Positions 51,608-61,098 of a DNA stretch of 64,000 bases are shown in pieces. The DNA comes from Sphingobacterium detergens (lineage in GTDB: Bacteria; Bacteroidota; Bacteroidia; Sphingobacteriales; Sphingobacteriaceae). How positions within the stretch are numbered: the first letter of the stretch is position 1; each line of letters starts with the position of its first letter. Location of the stretch: the NCBI RefSeq assembly GCF_003610355.1, contig NZ_RAPY01000004.1, positions 248,001 through 312,000 on the forward strand, given 5' to 3'. A model generated the notes under the pieces. The model had not been told where the DNA came from, ran no database searches, and saw nothing but the letters and a program-made list of their open reading frames with translations. A program made the translations under genes and the position numbers.

Positions 51608-52993
51608 CTACTTTAAATAAGGACTTGTAAAACCAAGTTTTTTCAATCCTTGCTGAATCTCTGGTGCTTGCATGAACAAGTCCCAGATTTTTCCTGTTCT
51701 ATAGTTCTCGATCATGACAATGATCGGTCCTTGATCGATCGCTAGGTAGCGTTGCGGAAACCAATTGGCAGTTTCACTATAGGCGTCATAATAGCCATAT
51801 TTACCCCAAACTTTGGGCCCCAGTTGTCTATTCAGATATTGTGCAAATTGAATACTTTCATGCGGCGAATAGGGCATAGAAGATAATGCTGCTGTGGGAG
51901 AGATTACTCCTGGGTCATTGTCCGGATGATGTGCATCGTATCCCTTGATAGAATAACTAGCTGTCCAGCCCCAACCTTTGTCTACACCATAACCTTTATA
52001 ACCTTTTGGATTTTGCTGTGCATAAGCCAAGTTTATTTTGACATGATTGCGTGTCGCTTCCCAATAATCAGCATACTGATCTTTAAGTCCTTTCGGACTT
52101 AAACCCAAATAAGAATAATGTTCCCAAAATAAAGGGCCTACTTCGCCTTCTTTGGCATTGTGTTTAAGTACTAATGGGATATCATATTTTTTAGCGTTGC
52201 TTTTTATCCCTCCAGATCTAGCCCATCCTTCATGGTATACACTTGGTGCGATAGGGTGAGAGGGGGAAGAGGCAGCTAAAACATAAGTGATTAGGCATTC
52301 ATCGTAGCCCTTGATCGGATGGTTCTGCTGAAAATTAAATTTTGGACTCCAATGCCAATAAAGCACATTTTGTCCATTTGTATAATGATTCCAGTCTATT
52401 TCTTTCCAAAGCTTATCGGCCTTTTGTGCGACTACTTTGGCGGCATCGCTTTTATCTTTCAAATACTCACGTACAGTGATAAGGCCTTGTGCTAAAAAGG
52501 CGGTTTCAACAATATCTCCGCCATTATCTTTTTCGCTGAAAGGTTTGGCTGTCCCTAATTCTCCGTCATACCAATGCGCCCATGCACCACGAAATCGCTC
52601 TATTTTGGCCAAATAGTCCATAATATGATTGAGCTTTTGCGTACCTTGATCCGCTGTGATAAATCCACGTTCCATGGCGACGATCATCCCCATTAGACCA
52701 AAACCACTTCCACCGATAGTTACGACGTTACGATCATTCTCGGGATAAACACCATCCATATGAATGCGTTCTCGGGCTAGCCCCGATGTTGGCTCGGCAC
52801 CTTCCCAAAAATATTGAAAGGTTTGTTGCTGAATATTCGTCAATAGGGAGTCTTCATTTACTTTATTTTGACCTATAGAATCTTTTGTGGGCGGATCCCC
52901 GGATCCGTTGGTAGAGGTATTTTGGCATGAACTGCTGAGAAGAAGGGCCAAAGCAATACCAGTAAGGCTCGGATATGCTATTCGTTTTCTCAT
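51608..52993 (-). CDS. GH144-like glycoamylase-family lipoprotein (beta-1,2-glucan hydrolase candidate), 461 aa
   Basis: A lipoprotein signal (LALLLSSSC, lipobox cysteine about 23) puts it on the outer or inner membrane. The rest matches the glycoamylase-like family (PF10091): QTFQYFWEGAEPTSGLARER (about 58-77), TIGGSGFGLMGMIVAMERGF (about 93-112), WAHWYDGE and YSIKGYDAHHPDNDPGVISPTAALSSMPYSP (about 335-365). In CAZy this corresponds to GH144, whose characterised members cleave beta-1,2-glucan or sophoro-oligosaccharides. The start is the ATG at 52993, which begins the signal; the longer frame to 53167 reads through a hairpin. Third gene of the PUL. Confidence 0.85.
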   Translation of the reverse strand: MRKRIAYPSLTGIALALLLSSSCQNTSTNGSGDPPTKDSIGQNKVNEDSLLTNIQQQTFQYFWEGAEPTSGLARERIHMDGVYPENDRNVVTIGGSGFGLMGMIVAMERGFITADQGTQKLNHIMDYLAKIERFRGAWAHWYDGELGTAKPFSEKDNGGDIVETAFLAQGLITVREYLKDKSDAAKVVAQKADKLWKEIDWNHYTNGQNVLYWHWSPKFNFQQNHPIKGYDECLITYVLAASSPSHPIAPSVYHEGWARSGGIKSNAKKYDIPLVLKHNAKEGEVGPLFWEHYSYLGLSPKGLKDQYADYWEATRNHVKINLAYAQQNPKGYKGYGVDKGWGWTASYSIKGYDAHHPDNDPGVISPTAALSSMPYSPHESIQFAQYLNRQLGPKVWGKYGYYDAYSETANWFPQRYLAIDQGPIIVMIENYRTGKIWDLFMQAPEIQQGLKKLGFTSPYLK

Positions 52994-53025
52994 GGATAAA
53001 ATATTTTTTAAGAGTCTTGAAAAAT

Positions 53026-53053
53026 GTCCAAACGACTTGCAGGTCGTTTGGAC
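53026..53053 (-). terminator. Stem-loop between susD and the GH144-like gene
   Basis: GTCCAAACGAC (53026-53036) and GTCGTTTGGAC (53043-53053) pair perfectly over 11 bp with a 6-nt loop. On the minus strand the hairpin follows the SusD stop by 20 nt and is trailed by ATTTTTC, a weak T-run. It probably reduces read-through from susCD into the enzymes. Confidence 0.65.
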
Positions 53054-53072
53054 GGAGCTATGTTTGTGTGTA

Positions 53073-54503
53073 TTACCAACCTGGATTTTGGGGCATTTCT
53101 GGCGTTTGTATACGCTGATTTTCTGGAATTGGAAAGAGCAACATTTTATCTTGGAATGTTTTTCCATTTCCGGTCATCGCAGCCTTGGCTTGTTTTGTCC
53201 GTACTAAATCAAACCAACGATCGTGCTCAAAAGCCAGTTCAAGGCGCCTTTCTTTCCAGATCAATTGACGGAGCTGAGCCTGATCCGTTGTCGTTATTTT
53301 TGGTAGCTTGACACGGGTACGGATAATATTTAGTGCATCTAGCGCCTCGTTGCTATTACCTAATTCATTGGCTGCTTCGGCGAGGATGAGGTAAATCTCG
53401 CCTAAGCGAAGATAGCGGACGTTTTTGTCCGTGTGTTCAGCACCACCATTTGCCGAAGAATAGGCTTTTTCATTATACATCGGATTTTCGACGCCACTAT
53501 CAATCAACCGGCCATCGTAAAGCGTTTCACCTCTAAAAATAATGGTTGCATCACGACGGATATCATCCTTTTCAGCATTAAAAGCATCCAACAGATTCTG
53601 GCTAGGGATATTGAAACCCCAACCTAGAGCGACTGCACCACCACGAGGAGCCTGTACCTGGCTATATTGTTTAATGCCATGGGCAATGGAACTTCCCCGC
53701 GCCTGCCACTCAAAAAGCGATTCGGGACCATTCTCACCTTCCAGTCTCCAGATTTTAGCATAATCAGACTCAAGACCATATCCACCGGAGTTGATGACAG
53801 TTTTTGCTAGGTCGGCAGCTTGCTGCCACTTGCTTTGATACAAATAAACTTTTGATAATAGACCCTGGGCAGCCCCTTTTGTCGCCCTCCCTAGATCCTT
53901 GGCTGCATACGCAGATTTAATAGGAAGGTTGTCAATCGCAAACTGTAGATCGGCTTCAATATGAGCATATACTTCGGCTGCCGGCTCCCTTTTGATATAA
54001 TCGCGCTCTTGGATAGGGACATCCCCCCAGCCACGGACCAAATAGAAATAATTGAGTGCCCGAAGAAATCTGGCCTCTCCGATAAGCCTGTTTTTATAGG
54101 CCTCGTCGGTTAAACCATAACTTTCTGTATACTCAATTGCACGGGTAGCGCGACCGATAGATTTATACCAGCGTGCCCACATCGATTGAAATGAACCCGC
54201 TGTAGAAGTGTACGTAAGATTATCCAATAATAATTTGTCGCCACCTGAATCCGTTGCAGAGCTCCCTTTGTCTGCATTATCCGAAATCATTTCGGTTATG
54301 CCTAAAAAAGAGAAGGCATAATCCCAATCCGTAAACATGCCATAGACACCGTTCACAAATTGTTCGGGGGTATAGACCGTCCCGCTATCTTCTGCCTCAA
54401 CATTTTCTTTTGAAGGAACATCTAAAAATTTGCTGTCTTTGCAGGAATGTAATGTCAAACCTGCACTGAGTACGATCGCTATATAGAGTTTATTAATTTT
54501 CAT
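53073..54503 (-). CDS. SusD/RagB-family outer-membrane lipoprotein, 476 aa
   Basis: A lipoprotein signal (SAGLTLHSC, Cys about 21) followed by a SusD fold. It has TYTSTAGSFQSMWARWYKSIGRATRAIEYTES in the helical half, and the C-terminal NVRYLRLGEIYLILAEAANELGNSNEALDALNIIRTRVKLP and WKERRLELAFEHDRWFDLVRT blocks that mark the family. It binds glycans at the cell surface and delivers them to the SusC barrel. Its stop is 80 bp from the GH144-like start, and the SusC gene lies 19 bp upstream. Confidence 0.95.
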   Translation of the reverse strand: MKINKLYIAIVLSAGLTLHSCKDSKFLDVPSKENVEAEDSGTVYTPEQFVNGVYGMFTDWDYAFSFLGITEMISDNADKGSSATDSGGDKLLLDNLTYTSTAGSFQSMWARWYKSIGRATRAIEYTESYGLTDEAYKNRLIGEARFLRALNYFYLVRGWGDVPIQERDYIKREPAAEVYAHIEADLQFAIDNLPIKSAYAAKDLGRATKGAAQGLLSKVYLYQSKWQQAADLAKTVINSGGYGLESDYAKIWRLEGENGPESLFEWQARGSSIAHGIKQYSQVQAPRGGAVALGWGFNIPSQNLLDAFNAEKDDIRRDATIIFRGETLYDGRLIDSGVENPMYNEKAYSSANGGAEHTDKNVRYLRLGEIYLILAEAANELGNSNEALDALNIIRTRVKLPKITTTDQAQLRQLIWKERRLELAFEHDRWFDLVRTKQAKAAMTGNGKTFQDKMLLFPIPENQRIQTPEMPQNPGW

Positions 54504-54522
54504 GGTGTTGTAATTTTAAAGA

Positions 54523-57500
54523 TTAAAATTGCATGTTAAGTCCGAAAAGGAAATTGCGCGTGGTTGGATAAGCCGAAAGTTCGATACCTGAAGTTAGGTT
54601 TGGACTACCGTCACCCGCCAATTCTGGAGAGAAACCGCTATAGTTGGTAAACATAAATGGATTCTGAGCCGTTACATATAGTCGCAATTTTGATTTTGAG
54701 CTATATAGTTTATCAAAAGTATAGCCAACGGTGATGTTGTTGATACGGAAGTAACTGCCTGATTCTAAGAAATAACTTGACGCCCAAATCGCCCGTTCAG
54801 CACCGGGATGCACATTGGTTGAGCCTGGTCCTGTCCAACGGTTTTCAAAGGTCGACAGTGCAATATTTTCTCCACCATCGGTACGTGTACTTTTCATCCC
54901 GTTATAAATTTTATTTCCTCCGACACCATATCCTGAGATATTGAAATCAATAGCTTTGTAATTGATACCCAGATTAATGCCGTATGTTGAACTTGGTATA
55001 AAGGAACCGAAGAATTTCTTATCTCTGGTATCAATTACACCATCAGCATTTTGGTCCTTATATTTTAAGTAACCGGGTTTAGCTGGTCCAAAAGAGGGGT
55101 TATTGGCGATATCATTTGCATCCTGAAAAACACCGATGGATTCAAACATCCACCAACCGTAAATTGGCTGTCCGACGCGCAGCTGTTTTGTAATTTCACC
55201 ATTGTTCAAACTTCCACCAGTAGCACCGTCATAAGTATGGACAACATCTGTTACTTTGTTGCTGTTATAGGAATAGTTGACACCCACGGAATAGCTAAAA
55301 TCTGGCGATATACTTTTGTTCCAATTTAATGCAACTTCAACTCCTTGATTTAATACCTTGGCGCCATGCGCGTAATAGTTTTTTTCATCTGGTGAAGAAT
55401 AGATTGGGGTGACGTCCAGAATGGTATTGGTATTCTTTTTATGATAATAATCGACTGATCCAGATAGATTATTAAATAAAGTGAAGTCGATTCCGGCACC
55501 TGTTTCCTTGGTAACCTCCCAGCTTAAGTCAACTGGAGGTGTTCCTTTTGCGCTACCATATACCATATTCTGTTCGGGACCAAAAACATAATTGTAATTG
55601 GAACTTTCTGGACTTGAGAAAATATTATACGCATTTAAAGGAATATTCTGGTTACCTAAATGTCCATAGTTTGCTCTGACTTTTAAGAAGTTGATCCAAC
55701 TGATGTCTTTCATGAATTGTTCGTTGGATGCAGTCCAGCCAAAACCAAAGGATGGAAATGTTCCCCAATATTTACCTGTATTACGAAACACACTTGAGGC
55801 ATCTCTTCGAACTGTAGCTGTTAAATAATAACGACTATCATAGTTGTATTGTACCCGTCCAAAATAAGACGCTAAGGCTCTAGGTGTATAGTATGTCTGC
55901 AATGAAACGATGTCATAACCATCTGATTTTCCTTTTGCTAAATTGATATTCCAATACTGTTCTTGTTCTGGAACATTATAGCCCATTTGGCTGTTCATAC
56001 TGTTGATATCGTATTTTTCACGAGACATCCCCACCACAGCTTCGATATTGTGCTTATCAAATGTCTTGTTAAATGTTAGAAAGTTTTCCCATGACCATCT
56101 AAACTGTTCAAGATTTTCATATTTCAAACTATTATCAGCATAACTGGTATTCCCCGGCCTACTACCTTTTTCTTTATAGAATTCACTTTCAGCTCGTAAG
56201 GGATTTGCATTGAGCCAACGATCTTTAATGTCAGTGAAGATTCGTTGCTTTGAGTAGAATTTGTTTGCCCCAATGCGTGAATTTATTTTTAAATAGTCTG
56301 TAATTTTAAATTCACCTTCGAAGCTCCCCTGAAGTCGTAACGTATTTGTTCGTTCATTTTGTCTGAGAACCTCATAAACGGGGTTGCCAATTGTATTTAA
56401 ATTTCCTATGGTTTGTCCAGTTGTTCCATCTATACCAACTATTCCGGTATTTTGGTTCACGCGTCCAATCCCATAACGACCATTGGAATACATTAAAGGA
56501 ACTAATGGCGACTGTTTATATGCTGTTGTAAAAGCGCTATTTGGCTTTGGTGTAGCATTTGTCAAGGTTAAATTAAGATTTTGCGAAAATTTCAGCCTAT
56601 TGTTTAAAAATTTATAAACATTGTTGTTACGGATCGTATTCCGGACATATTTGGAGCCATCAAGGATACCGTTTTCGGTAAAGTTATTTGCTGAAACAAA
56701 ATAATCGACCTTTTCTGTACCACCAGCGATGTTTACAGCATTGTTAAACACCGTTCCGGTTTTGATCAATTCGTCATACCAATCAGTGTTATTAGGCTGA
56801 TTTTCTTTTATTTCCCAATTGGTTATTCCAAGAGATTGCAAATTTTCATTAAAGTACGTTCTGAATTGATCCCCATTGGCCATTTTTACACGATTGAGAA
56901 TTTTCTTCATTCCAGCATAACTTTCGTAATTGATGCTAACAGTACCCGCTTTACCCTTTTTTGTGGTTACGATAATGACACCATTTGCTGCTCTCAGACC
57001 ATAGATAGATGCTGAGGATGCATCTTTCAACACATCCATAGATTCAATATCCGAAGGGTTGATGTTATTAATGTCGTCCTGTGCGATACCATCCACAACA
57101 TATAAGGGATTTCGTCCTGACAGGGCTGTTCCCAGACCTCTAATGATGACATTGGGTGATGAGCCTGGGGCTTCATTGGCAACGATATTTAAACCCGCCG
57201 CTTTACCCTGAATGGACTGCATCGCTGACATCGCCGGTTGTTTGGCAATATCCGACGATTTTAACGAGCTAATTGATCCGGTGAGGTCAGTTTTTTTCTG
57301 TGTACCATAACCGATGACGACAACCTCTTCCAAGGCCTTATTTTCGTTCTCTAGAAAAACATTAAGTTGTGTTTGGTTTCCGATGGATACCGTTTGCGTG
57401 CGGTAGCCTAGAAAATTGAAAACTAAGGAGTCGGTAGGAGAGGCGTTAATCTGAAATTTACCCGTTGCGTCGGTTTTGGTAGATGCTGCTTTCCCCTTGA

Positions 57501-57627
57501 TACTAATGGTGACCCCAGGCATGGTTGTCATGCTGGAACCATCTTTGACCACTCCCTGTATAGAAGTTTGTCCATAGGCAACTGAGACGACCATGGATGT
57601 CAAAAATAATGCGGATAGATTCCTCAT
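54523..57627 (-). CDS. SusC/RagA TonB-dependent transporter, 1034 aa
   Basis: A signal peptide (MRNLSALFLTSMVVSVAYGQ) leads to a carboxypeptidase-regulatory-like domain (SIQGVVKDGSSMTTMPGVTISIKGK). A TonB box region (EEVVVIGYGTQKKTDLTGSI), a plug domain (ALSGRNPLYVVDGIAQDDINNINPSDIESMDVLKDASSASIYGLRAANGVIIVTTKKG) and a beta-barrel ending in FLFGLNMQF follow. The terminal aromatic residue is the outer-membrane assembly signal. It forms the outer-membrane channel with the SusD 19 bp downstream, powered by TonB/ExbBD. First gene of the PUL; start ATG at 57627. Confidence 0.97.
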   Translation of the reverse strand: MRNLSALFLTSMVVSVAYGQTSIQGVVKDGSSMTTMPGVTISIKGKAASTKTDATGKFQINASPTDSLVFNFLGYRTQTVSIGNQTQLNVFLENENKALEEVVVIGYGTQKKTDLTGSISSLKSSDIAKQPAMSAMQSIQGKAAGLNIVANEAPGSSPNVIIRGLGTALSGRNPLYVVDGIAQDDINNINPSDIESMDVLKDASSASIYGLRAANGVIIVTTKKGKAGTVSINYESYAGMKKILNRVKMANGDQFRTYFNENLQSLGITNWEIKENQPNNTDWYDELIKTGTVFNNAVNIAGGTEKVDYFVSANNFTENGILDGSKYVRNTIRNNNVYKFLNNRLKFSQNLNLTLTNATPKPNSAFTTAYKQSPLVPLMYSNGRYGIGRVNQNTGIVGIDGTTGQTIGNLNTIGNPVYEVLRQNERTNTLRLQGSFEGEFKITDYLKINSRIGANKFYSKQRIFTDIKDRWLNANPLRAESEFYKEKGSRPGNTSYADNSLKYENLEQFRWSWENFLTFNKTFDKHNIEAVVGMSREKYDINSMNSQMGYNVPEQEQYWNINLAKGKSDGYDIVSLQTYYTPRALASYFGRVQYNYDSRYYLTATVRRDASSVFRNTGKYWGTFPSFGFGWTASNEQFMKDISWINFLKVRANYGHLGNQNIPLNAYNIFSSPESSNYNYVFGPEQNMVYGSAKGTPPVDLSWEVTKETGAGIDFTLFNNLSGSVDYYHKKNTNTILDVTPIYSSPDEKNYYAHGAKVLNQGVEVALNWNKSISPDFSYSVGVNYSYNSNKVTDVVHTYDGATGGSLNNGEITKQLRVGQPIYGWWMFESIGVFQDANDIANNPSFGPAKPGYLKYKDQNADGVIDTRDKKFFGSFIPSSTYGINLGINYKAIDFNISGYGVGGNKIYNGMKSTRTDGGENIALSTFENRWTGPGSTNVHPGAERAIWASSYFLESGSYFRINNITVGYTFDKLYSSKSKLRLYVTAQNPFMFTNYSGFSPELAGDGSPNLTSGIELSAYPTTRNFLFGLNMQF

Positions 57628-57892
57628 ATCGTAAAATTTTGGTGTTTGTTTAAAAATTCAATTGGTTATTCCCTCAGCAAATATGTTGATGTAGTACAAG
57701 TTTGCCAAAATTTAACGTTTGCACATCACTACTACAGTGAATTTATACTTTCTCAATGTAGTTTTTGTTTAGTTTTAATGTATTGTTATTGAGTTGTTTA
57801 ATGTTTGTTTTTGTGTAAAAAAAAGAGCGCTTTAGTGTTGTTTTTACACTAAAGCGCTTGTGTGGTAATGATGTAGTCTATGTAGCGAAATT
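57628..57892. other. SusC promoter region
   Basis: About 265 bp between susC and the regulator gene. It contains the terminator of the regulator transcript (57817-57858). The remaining about 190 bp are AT-rich with T-runs; I could not place a convincing -33/-7 pair. It must carry the susC promoter and the site for the adjacent regulator. Confidence 0.5.
57817..57858 (-). terminator. Strong intrinsic terminator of the regulator gene
   Basis: AGCGCTTTAGTGT (57826-57838) and ACACTAAAGCGCT (57846-57858) pair perfectly over 13 bp with a 7-nt loop. On the minus strand this is followed by an 8-nt T-run after one C. It ends the regulator transcript 35 nt after its stop and insulates the susC promoter. 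Confidence 0.93.
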
Positions 57893-60778
57893 TTAACGTT
57901 CCAACAGAAATTCGGACAGGTTTTTGTCAGTTGGTATACCCAATTTTTTGCGCAATCGATAACGTCTGATCTCTACACCTCGTGTACTGATGTTGAGTAG
58001 CGAAGCAATCTCTTTACTGGACATATTGAGCCGTAAATAAGCACATAGTTTTAAATCATTGGGAACAAGATCCGGAAACTCCTGCTTTAATTTTTTAAAG
58101 AAATTCTCATGTGATTCATTAAAACTTTTCTCAAAAATATGCCAGTCACGATCGTCGTTATGCGCGTCTTCAATTAGCTTATTTATTTTTTTCAATTCGT
58201 CGGAACTGAGCTTGTTTCCTTCTGCATCTTTGAGCTGTTTGAGTTCATCATGTAGATTATTCAACATTTCATTTTTATAAACGATATTGAGCGCAGCATT
58301 GGCCAGCTCCTTGTTCTTTAAGCTGAGCTGAGCTTCCAACTGTTGGTTCTTTAATTTAATCCATTCCTTCTCCTGTTGTTCGGCATCTCTTTCCAATGCA
58401 ATTTTCTTTTCTTCCAGCCATTTTCGCTTTGCTTGAAACTGTCTCTTTCTTTCTCGTTGAAGATTGAAATTATAAATAAGATAGATCAATCCGGTAACCA
58501 TCAAGATATAGCAGATTTTTGCCCACCATGATAGGTACCAAGGATATTTAATTGTAAAAGATATTGTCTGTATTTCCGAAGTCAAGCCGGTATTGGTTCT
58601 AGCTCTTATCTTAATTTCAAAATGTCCATAAGGTAGGTTTGTGAAATCTTGATAAGCTGTTTCACTCCAGTCCGACCATTTATCTGAATAACCTTCTAAG
58701 TAATACTGATATTGTAAGGGGGAAGAAGAGTAATAGGGGCTTGAGAAACTCACCCTGAGGTTATTCTCGGATGAAGCCAACCTAAGATCTCCATTTGGTA
58801 TGATTGTTTCTCCAGTTGTGAGATTGGTCAATTGCGCAATCTGGGGCGGAGGCAATACGTATTTATGATCTTGACCTGAATTCCGATAAATCGCAAAACC
58901 ATCGTCTAACCCGATGAGATAATAATGATTTTCGATCGGTAGGATGTTTTCATAATTACTCATCATGCGATCTTGCAAGGGACTGAGTAAATTGGAATCT
59001 ATTTTAAGCTTTCCTTTGCTATCAAAATCTACTTTAGCGATTTTTGTTTTCTGGATAAACCAATAGCTGTTGGTATTGATCGGGAAGACCTTATTAGCAT
59101 TTTTATAACTTCCTAAGGCATTATTTAATTCGCTTGCATAACTAAAGCGTTTGACGATATTATCAAACTGCATGAATCCACTGTCAGTAGCAAAAACAAG
59201 ATTGTTTTCTAATGTGTAGATGCCTGTAAATCTTCTTTTGGAAGCAAGACTATCTTGCTTCGATGTAAATTGAATTTGTGCTTGTTGAAAGTTTGGGTCA
59301 AGACCGATCAGCTGCACTTGTCCCCAATCTCCGATCCAGAATGAATGATTGTCTTTTTGGGCGAGGAATCGAACGGGTTCCTTAATCGAGGAAAATTGCT
59401 GTGCAAATCGAAGCTGCATATCATCAAATACGAACTTTGATAGTCCTGTATAATTCCCCTGAAGAATATTCTTTGTACCGAATATAGGTTTGAATACCCA
59501 ACCGCCCGTAATTTTGGAAATCTTTTCCAATTTACCGTCAACCAGTTTAAAGGTTCCTTCGTTATGGCCGCAAATCAGTTCCGCACCAAATATGGCCAAT
59601 GTCCAGACCTGACCATTTGAATTGGGAACCTGAACGAAATCTAAGGAGTTGTAATTGTTTAGCCCCTTCCATTCACTGACAAATAAGCCCTTATTTGTCC
59701 CTAAGTAAATTTTCCCCTGATAGATGATTGATGTATATACCGTACCGATTTTGCCTACAAAATCAGTATAAAAAGACAAAGAAGAGTTGATTTCAATCCG
59801 GTCAATCCCATTGTCCAGCCCTACCCAGATATTCTGTTGTTTATCTTTTGCGATGCTGAGTACAGTATTGTTCTGTAGTCCGTTATTTTTATTGATATGT
59901 TGAACTACTTCTCCATTTTTATTGATAATAATGACACCATTTTGAATGGTTCCAAACGCATACTGCCCGCCGAATAAATAAATTCCATTATTGATTTGGG
60001 ATTGACTTAGTATTGGATTAGCGGGAATTGACCAAGGCCTGATATTTCCGCTGGAATCCATAAGATAGAGCCCGTGATGGGCGGTTGCGATAAGAGAATT
60101 ATTTTTATCAAATGGTAATATTGCCAGTACATTTTTGTCTTTCAGGATCTCCTTACCTGATACAGGGACCAATTTGTCCGCTTTGAATTCATGAAGACCA
60201 CTCGGAAGCTGTTCAAAAAACAGTTGATCGTTGAGCTGATGCGGAAATAAAAAAGGCTCACCTTTAGCCGTAAGTGGTCTAATTGTATTATTCTCCCATA
60301 TATAGGCCTTGGAGAAAGTATGAAAGAATACACGATGATCCTCAACGATAATTTTCCATATTTCTTCGTTTGGAAAATAAGTCTTGTCTTTGACCAGTCT
60401 GGAAAGGCTATGATAGCTCATGTCCCCAAATGCCTTTGATGTCCAATAGCCAAATTCCCCTCGTCCACCGGTGTATACTCTTCCAGCTTTATCAACAGCT
60501 ACACTGCGGACAGTCGAGTGGTTGGGGAGTGGGTATATGCGCCAGTATTGTCCATCAAACCGCAATAAGCCCTCTGTATTGGCACTGTAGATTCGCCCTT
60601 CATGATCAATAGCCAAAGACCAATTTTGGTTTCCTGCCTTGTATTGGCTTTTCTTGTATTGCTTTACAAAAGGTGTGCCCGTAGGTATGATTGTCTGACA
60701 ATAGCCAGTATTCATATAAAGAACAAAAAAAGCACAAAACCAAAAGATATAGGCTATGCTATATTTTCTCGAGACCAT
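57893..60778 (-). CDS. Membrane-tethered propeller/Y_Y_Y regulator with LuxR-like HTH, 961 aa
   Basis: A signal peptide or anchor (YSIAYIFWFCAFFVLYMNTGYCQ) is followed by two beta-propeller stretches (about 30-680; repeats such as YSANTEGLLRFDGQYWRIY). A Y_Y_Y domain (PLQYQYYLEGYSDKWSDWSE, about 685-745) and a TM helix (about 750-770) follow, then a coiled coil to about 890. The final 50 residues are a LuxR-like HTH: MSSKEIASLLNISTRGVEIRRYRLRKKLG. There is no histidine kinase or receiver domain, so it signals directly across the membrane. It lies upstream of the SusC operon on the same strand and divergent to the second SusC, so it could control either. Confidence 0.9.
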   Translation of the reverse strand: MVSRKYSIAYIFWFCAFFVLYMNTGYCQTIIPTGTPFVKQYKKSQYKAGNQNWSLAIDHEGRIYSANTEGLLRFDGQYWRIYPLPNHSTVRSVAVDKAGRVYTGGRGEFGYWTSKAFGDMSYHSLSRLVKDKTYFPNEEIWKIIVEDHRVFFHTFSKAYIWENNTIRPLTAKGEPFLFPHQLNDQLFFEQLPSGLHEFKADKLVPVSGKEILKDKNVLAILPFDKNNSLIATAHHGLYLMDSSGNIRPWSIPANPILSQSQINNGIYLFGGQYAFGTIQNGVIIINKNGEVVQHINKNNGLQNNTVLSIAKDKQQNIWVGLDNGIDRIEINSSLSFYTDFVGKIGTVYTSIIYQGKIYLGTNKGLFVSEWKGLNNYNSLDFVQVPNSNGQVWTLAIFGAELICGHNEGTFKLVDGKLEKISKITGGWVFKPIFGTKNILQGNYTGLSKFVFDDMQLRFAQQFSSIKEPVRFLAQKDNHSFWIGDWGQVQLIGLDPNFQQAQIQFTSKQDSLASKRRFTGIYTLENNLVFATDSGFMQFDNIVKRFSYASELNNALGSYKNANKVFPINTNSYWFIQKTKIAKVDFDSKGKLKIDSNLLSPLQDRMMSNYENILPIENHYYLIGLDDGFAIYRNSGQDHKYVLPPPQIAQLTNLTTGETIIPNGDLRLASSENNLRVSFSSPYYSSSPLQYQYYLEGYSDKWSDWSETAYQDFTNLPYGHFEIKIRARTNTGLTSEIQTISFTIKYPWYLSWWAKICYILMVTGLIYLIYNFNLQRERKRQFQAKRKWLEEKKIALERDAEQQEKEWIKLKNQQLEAQLSLKNKELANAALNIVYKNEMLNNLHDELKQLKDAEGNKLSSDELKKINKLIEDAHNDDRDWHIFEKSFNESHENFFKKLKQEFPDLVPNDLKLCAYLRLNMSSKEIASLLNISTRGVEIRRYRLRKKLGIPTDKNLSEFLLER

Positions 60779-61098
60779 CTAACACCTCACTTTAAATTAA
60801 TTTGAAAAGCAATATATAGATTTTATCGCAAAAGGGAGAATGCCTACGGCAGATGAATGTCATTATAGACATTCAAGCTTATTTTTTTGACTAAAAAGTC
60901 GAAATCGTTTTCGCATTTTTAATAGCCCAATTCATTGAAGGCTACTCGTTTTTTAATTACCTTGGAAACAAATAACCAAACAAAACACGACTATGACTTG
61001 ATCAAATCTTTAAAAATTAGATTTGGATTCAAACGAATTGCTCAAGGAGTGAATCCATCAATTTAAAACTAAACCCAAAAACACTAAACAGTAAAATT
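60779..61098. other. Divergent promoter region between regulator and second SusC
   Basis: About 320 bp. A TAGATTTG (61018-61025) on the plus strand matches the -7 box for the second SusC; CTTG lies 17 nt upstream (60997-61000), a slightly short spacing. No palindrome or RNA was recognised. Confidence 0.4.

Noticed and set aside
57826..57858. AGTGTT-N5-TACACT, resembling the small-RNA promoter palindrome
   Set aside because: It lies wholly within a 13-bp perfect terminator stem with a T-run. Its symmetry is explained by the hairpin, and there is no -33/-7 pair around it.
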